Source: Actinomycetota bacterium
GTDB lineage: Bacteria > Actinomycetota > Acidimicrobiia > IMCC26256 > BP-133
Direction of reading: 5' to 3'
NCBI GenBank assembly: GCA_030838815.1
Contig: JAUZEX010000074.1
Location: 1 to 8,247 of the forward strand
Length of the DNA stretch: 8,247 nt
Within the stretch, counting starts at the first letter, position 1, and every line of letters begins with the position of its first letter. Shown one piece after another: positions 5,643-8,247 of this stretch. Below the pieces are notes generated by a model, which saw nothing but the letters and a program-made list of their open reading frames with translations, had not been told where the DNA came from and did no database searches. Both the position numbers and the translations under genes were made by a program.

Positions 5643-6719
5643 ATGGAGTTTGGCCTCCTGTACGAGTGGCAGATCCCGGCCGGGCTCGACCCGAGCGCCG
5701 AGGCCAAGTGCTTCCAGGACATCGTCGACCAGGTCAAGCTGGCCGAGGACGTCGGCTTCCGGTCGGTGTGGTCGGTCGAGCACCACTTCCTGGAGAATTT
5801 CTCGTCGGCGTCGGCGCCGGAGGTGCTGCTGTCGTTCATCGCCGCCGCCACGGAGACGATCCGGATCGGCCACGGAGTCCGGCTGCTTCCCTTCCCCTAC
5901 AACCACCCGGTCCGGGCGGCGGAGATGGCCGCCACCCTCGACCTCCTCTCCGGCGGCCGCCTCGAGTTCGGCTCCGGCCGGTCGGCCACGATCCACGAGC
6001 TGGGCGGCTTCGGCATCAACCCGGCCGAGACTCGGGAGATGTGGGAGGAGTCGCTCCGCCTCGTCGTCGACTGCTGGACCCAGGCCCGCACCGAGCACAA
6101 GGGCCGGTTCTTCCAGCTCCCCGACCGGCCCGTCATCCCCAAGCCGCTGCAGGCGCCGCACCCGCCGCTGTGGATGTCGGCCACCAGCCCCGAGACCCAC
6201 AAGCTGGCCGGCCAGTTCGGGCTCGGCCTCCTGTCGTTCACGCTGGCCATCGCCGTCGAGGAGGTCGAACGCCGCATCCAGCTGTACCGGGACGAGATCG
6301 CCAGCTGCAACCCCATCGGCCACACCGTGAACGAGCAGGTGGCCGTGTTCACCATGACGCACTGCGCCCCCACCAACGAGGAGGCCCGCCTCCGGGGCGA
6401 GGAGGGCGTCATGGACTACCAGCACGACCAGATCGAGCTGCTGTGCAGCATGGTGCCCGAGATCAAGCCCGGGTCGAGCTACGAGTACTACGAGCGCTAC
6501 GTCGGCGTCGACTACGACAAGTTCAACTTCGACTACCTGCGGGAGCGGGAGATGGTCATGGTCGGCGACCCGGAGCACTGCATCAAGATCGCCAAGCGCT
6601 ACGAGGCCATCGGCATCGACCGGCTGCTGTGCCACATGCAGTTCCGCACCATGCCCAACGAGCACGTCATGGAGTCGATCCGCCTCTTCGGCGAAGAAGT
6701 CATCCCCGCCTTCTCCTGA
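5643..6719 (+). CDS. LLM-class flavin-dependent monooxygenase (bacterial luciferase-like)
   Basis: A 358-residue protein of the luciferase-like monooxygenase superfamily, full length for the group. Diagnostic elements are an opening strand MEFGLLYEWQ, SVWSVEHHF (41-49, the family EHHF motif), GVRLLPFPYNHPVRAAE (78-94), LDLLSGGRLEFGSGRS (99-114, flavin-site loop; GSGRS where many members have GxGRG), PLWMSATSPET (175-185), and a C-terminal GDPEHCIKIAKRY (308-320) helix pair. Such enzymes use reduced FMN or F420 with O2, or transfer hydride, to oxidise aldehydes, ketones or other small hydrophobic molecules. Some are type II Baeyer-Villiger enzymes. Which cofactor is used cannot be told, and no flavin reductase is in the window. 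The start is ATG 5643, where the ORF aligns with family N-termini. Its ribosome site is weak (AGCAGAGA). It leads the plus-strand operon, 21 nt before the CoA-transferase-family gene. Confidence 0.93.
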   Translation: MEFGLLYEWQIPAGLDPSAEAKCFQDIVDQVKLAEDVGFRSVWSVEHHFLENFSSASAPEVLLSFIAAATETIRIGHGVRLLPFPYNHPVRAAEMAATLDLLSGGRLEFGSGRSATIHELGGFGINPAETREMWEESLRLVVDCWTQARTEHKGRFFQLPDRPVIPKPLQAPHPPLWMSATSPETHKLAGQFGLGLLSFTLAIAVEEVERRIQLYRDEIASCNPIGHTVNEQVAVFTMTHCAPTNEEARLRGEEGVMDYQHDQIELLCSMVPEIKPGSSYEYYERYVGVDYDKFNFDYLREREMVMVGDPEHCIKIAKRYEAIGIDRLLCHMQFRTMPNEHVMESIRLFGEEVIPAFS

Positions 6720-6740
6720 TCGTGCGTTGCGCAGGCCACG

Positions 6741-7973
6741 TTGACCCCCCCGGTCGAGCACCTGGTCCAGCCCGGCGACCTCGTCGTGGCCGGCCAGGTG
6801 CTCGGCGAACCGGTCGCCCTGCTCGAACGGCTCTTCGCCGGGTCGCGCGGGGGCTATCGGCTCTTCACCGGAATGAGCCTCACCGGAGTGCTGACCACGG
6901 CTCCGCCCGACGTCGCGCTGTCCGGCTTCGTGGGCCTCGGGGCGGCCGGCGGCCTCATCGCCGCCGGGCGCATGGACCTCGTCCCCTGCCACATGTCCGC
7001 CCTGCCCGACCTGCTGACGGACGGGCCGCTGCGGCCCGACGTGGCGCTGGTGGTGGTCAGCCCTCCCGACGAGGACGGGTTGTGCCATCTCGGGGTGGAG
7101 TCCGACTACATCTTCGCCGCCGCCCGGGCGGCCCGGGTCGTGCTGGCCGAGATCAACCCGGCGGTGCCCCATGTGGCCGGCGACACCGCTCTCCCCTTCG
7201 ACCGTCTCGACGCCTTCGTCGACAGCGACCGACCGCTGCCGGAGTACGAGCGGGCTGAGCCCTCGGCGGTCGAACGGGCCATTGCCGAGCGGGTCGCCCC
7301 CTTCATCGGTGACGGCGCCTGCCTCCAGATCGGGGTGGGCCGGCTGGGGGAGGCCGTCCTGGCTGCCGTGGCGGGCCGGAAGAACCTCGGCCTCCACGCC
7401 GGGATGGTCGGCGACACGATTCTGGAGATGGTTCGCGACGGCGTGATCACCAATCGCCACAAGGGAGTGGACACCGGCCTGACGGTGGCCGGGTCCATCC
7501 TCGGGAGCCGGCGGGCCGTCGCACTGGCGGCGTCCGAGCCGGGCCTGCGGCTGCGGTCGGTGGCCCACACCAACAGCCCGTCCGTGGTGGCCGCTCTGGG
7601 CGACTTCGTGAGCGTGAACTCCGCCATCGAGGTCGACCTCTTGGGCCAGGTCAACGCCGAGGTGGCCGGCGGGCGCTACATCGGCGGGATCGGCGGATCC
7701 GTCGACTTCCTCCGGGCGGCGGCCGCCGCTCCCGACGGCCGGTCGATCGTCGCCGTCGCCGCCACCGCCAGGGGCGGGACGGTGTCCCGTATCGTCCCCG
7801 AGGTGGCCCGGGTCACCGCCCTGAGGACCGACGTCGACGTCGTCGTCACCGAGTACGGCACCGCCGAACTGCGGGGAATCACCGAAGGCGAACGCGCCCG
7901 CCGCCTGATCGCCCTCGCCGCCCCGGACCACCGCCCGGGGCTGGAACGGTCCGCCAAGGAGCTGGGCCTGTGA
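6741..7973 (+). CDS. Acetyl-CoA hydrolase/transferase-family protein with Gly at the catalytic Glu position
   Basis: A 410-residue member of the acetyl-CoA hydrolase/4-hydroxybutyrate CoA-transferase family (class I CoA-transferase fold). Recognisable blocks are GYRLFTGMSL (38-47), DVALVVVSPPDEDGLCHLG (100-118), ACLQIGVGRLGEAVL (193-207), NLGLHAGMVGD (215-225), VNSAIEVDLLGQVNAE (292-307), YIGGIGGSVDF (313-323) and VVVTEYGTAELRG (367-379). Family enzymes move CoA between acids through a glutamyl-CoA intermediate, with the Glu in an 'H(T/S)EM' motif. Here that motif reads HAGM, with Gly221 in place of Glu. Ordinary covalent CoA transfer is therefore doubtful, and a hydrolase, lyase or other role is possible. 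The start is TTG 6741, the only in-frame start between the upstream in-frame stop (that of the LLM gene) and the first conserved residues. The ribosome site is poor (GCAGG, 6731-6735). It is cotranscribed with the LLM gene. Confidence 0.9.
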   Translation: MTPPVEHLVQPGDLVVAGQVLGEPVALLERLFAGSRGGYRLFTGMSLTGVLTTAPPDVALSGFVGLGAAGGLIAAGRMDLVPCHMSALPDLLTDGPLRPDVALVVVSPPDEDGLCHLGVESDYIFAAARAARVVLAEINPAVPHVAGDTALPFDRLDAFVDSDRPLPEYERAEPSAVERAIAERVAPFIGDGACLQIGVGRLGEAVLAAVAGRKNLGLHAGMVGDTILEMVRDGVITNRHKGVDTGLTVAGSILGSRRAVALAASEPGLRLRSVAHTNSPSVVAALGDFVSVNSAIEVDLLGQVNAEVAGGRYIGGIGGSVDFLRAAAAAPDGRSIVAVAATARGGTVSRIVPEVARVTALRTDVDVVVTEYGTAELRGITEGERARRLIALAAPDHRPGLERSAKELGL

Positions 7974-8017
7974 CCGCGGCCCGGCGGGAGCGGGCCGCCA
8001 GGGGACTCGGACGGTGA
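7970..8017 (+). other. 15-codon mini-ORF bridging the CoA-transferase stop and SMP-30 start
   Basis: GTG at 7970 overlaps the CoA-transferase TGA (GTGA), runs 15 codons (VTAARRERAARGLGR) and ends at TGA 8015-8017, which itself overlaps the GTG start of the next gene (again GTGA). The nine bases GTGACCGCG occur at both ends (7970-7978 and 8014-8022). It may relay ribosomes between the two genes, or be a chance product of a small duplication. There is no evidence that the peptide matters. Confidence 0.3.
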
Positions 8018-8247
8018 CCGCGAACCCGCTGCAGCGCATCGCCGGAGGCTTCGGGCTGCTCGAGGCCGCCCGCTGGTATCCGCAGTTCGGGCTGCTGTTC
8101 TCCGACATGACGCAGGGCGGCGTCTTCGCCCTCCGGCCCGGCGCGGACGAGCCGACGGTGGTCGTCCCGCACCGCAAGGGCATCGGCGGCCTCGTCGCCC
8201 ACGCCGACGGCGGTCTCGTCCTGGCCGGCCGCAACGTCGCCCACAAG
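8014..8247 (+). CDS. SMP-30/gluconolactonase-like protein, N-terminal fragment cut by window edge
   Basis: The first 78 residues of a protein that continues beyond the window. GFGLLEAARWYPQFGLLFSD (residues 12-31) followed by MTQGGVFAL (32-40) matches the first blade of SMP-30/gluconolactonase/LRE-family beta-propellers, where the usual form is 'EGPxWxxxxxxLxxxDxxxxxVxR'. Glu17 corresponds to the conserved metal-ligand Glu. The next part, PHRKGIGGLVAHADGGLVLAGR, fits the second strand set 'xxxNGxxxxxDGxLxxA'. Family members are Ca/Zn-dependent lactonases or esterases. I chose GTG 8014 because AGGGGA at 8000-8005 lies 8 nt ahead and the frame begins just before family homology. As third gene after an LLM monooxygenase it could open a lactone made by that enzyme, which is inference. 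The metal site beyond Glu17 is not visible. Confidence 0.8.
   Translation, partial: MTANPLQRIAGGFGLLEAARWYPQFGLLFSDMTQGGVFALRPGADEPTVVVPHRKGIGGLVAHADGGLVLAGRNVAHK

Noticed and set aside
3967..6330. A 787-codon plus-strand open frame antisense to the ligase and running into the LLM gene
   Set aside because: It overlaps two confidently assigned genes in other frames, and its composition changes to Arg/Ser repeats where it enters the LLM gene.
5436..8246. A 936-codon open frame on the minus strand antisense to the LLM and CoA-transferase genes
   Set aside because: It is low-complexity and rich in G, D, H, R, V and Q, with no recognisable domain. It mirrors the codon bias of two well-identified plus-strand genes and is a typical antisense shadow in very GC-rich DNA.

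Overview
The window is very GC-rich, compactly packed DNA. Codon third positions are strongly G/C, GTG and TTG starts are common, and the gene content is typical of actinomycete lipid, terpenoid or xenobiotic catabolism: adenylate-forming CoA ligases, a cytochrome P450, a luciferase-like flavin monooxygenase, an amidohydrolase-2 protein, a KstR2-like TetR regulator, an acetyl-CoA hydrolase/transferase-family protein and an SMP-30-type protein. This points to a high-GC actinobacterium (mycobacterial/nocardial or acidimicrobial type). The exact taxon cannot be read from the window. No RNA genes, insertion sequences, CRISPR arrays or phage genes were seen.

Layout, left to right. (1) 1-1118, minus strand: a seven-helix membrane protein of unknown function (219-1118) followed by the start of an acyl-CoA ligase (211 down to 1, cut by the window edge). 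(2) 1119-1240: a divergent control region with a well-formed promoter that would give a leaderless transcript for the membrane protein, and a 30-bp imperfect palindrome in front of the TetR gene. (3) 1241-1900, plus strand: a TetR-family repressor whose stop codon overlaps the stop of the convergent P450 gene on one CTAG tetranucleotide. (4) 1897-5439, minus strand: a tight operon of CoA ligase, amidohydrolase-2 protein and P450. The first two genes overlap by ATGA, and the next two are 16 nt apart. (5) 5440-5642: a second divergent control region with two back-to-back sigma70-like promoters. (6) 5643-8247, plus strand: LLM-class flavin monooxygenase, CoA-transferase-family protein, and a truncated SMP-30/gluconolactonase-like protein.

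Taken together this looks like a catabolic island for an unidentified hydrophobic (perhaps alicyclic or terpenoid) acid or ketone. CoA ligases activate acids. The P450 hydroxylates. The LLM monooxygenase could insert oxygen (type II Baeyer-Villiger chemistry is one option), and the SMP-30 protein could open the resulting lactone. The TetR protein probably controls expression. The substrate and the order of steps are inference. No ferredoxin, flavin reductase, dehydrogenase or beta-oxidation gene is visible in the window.

The most unusual points are two enzymes whose expected catalytic residues appear substituted. The amidohydrolase-2 protein has lost the HxH metal motif and probably a third metal His. 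The CoA-transferase-family protein has Gly where the covalent-intermediate Glu is expected.
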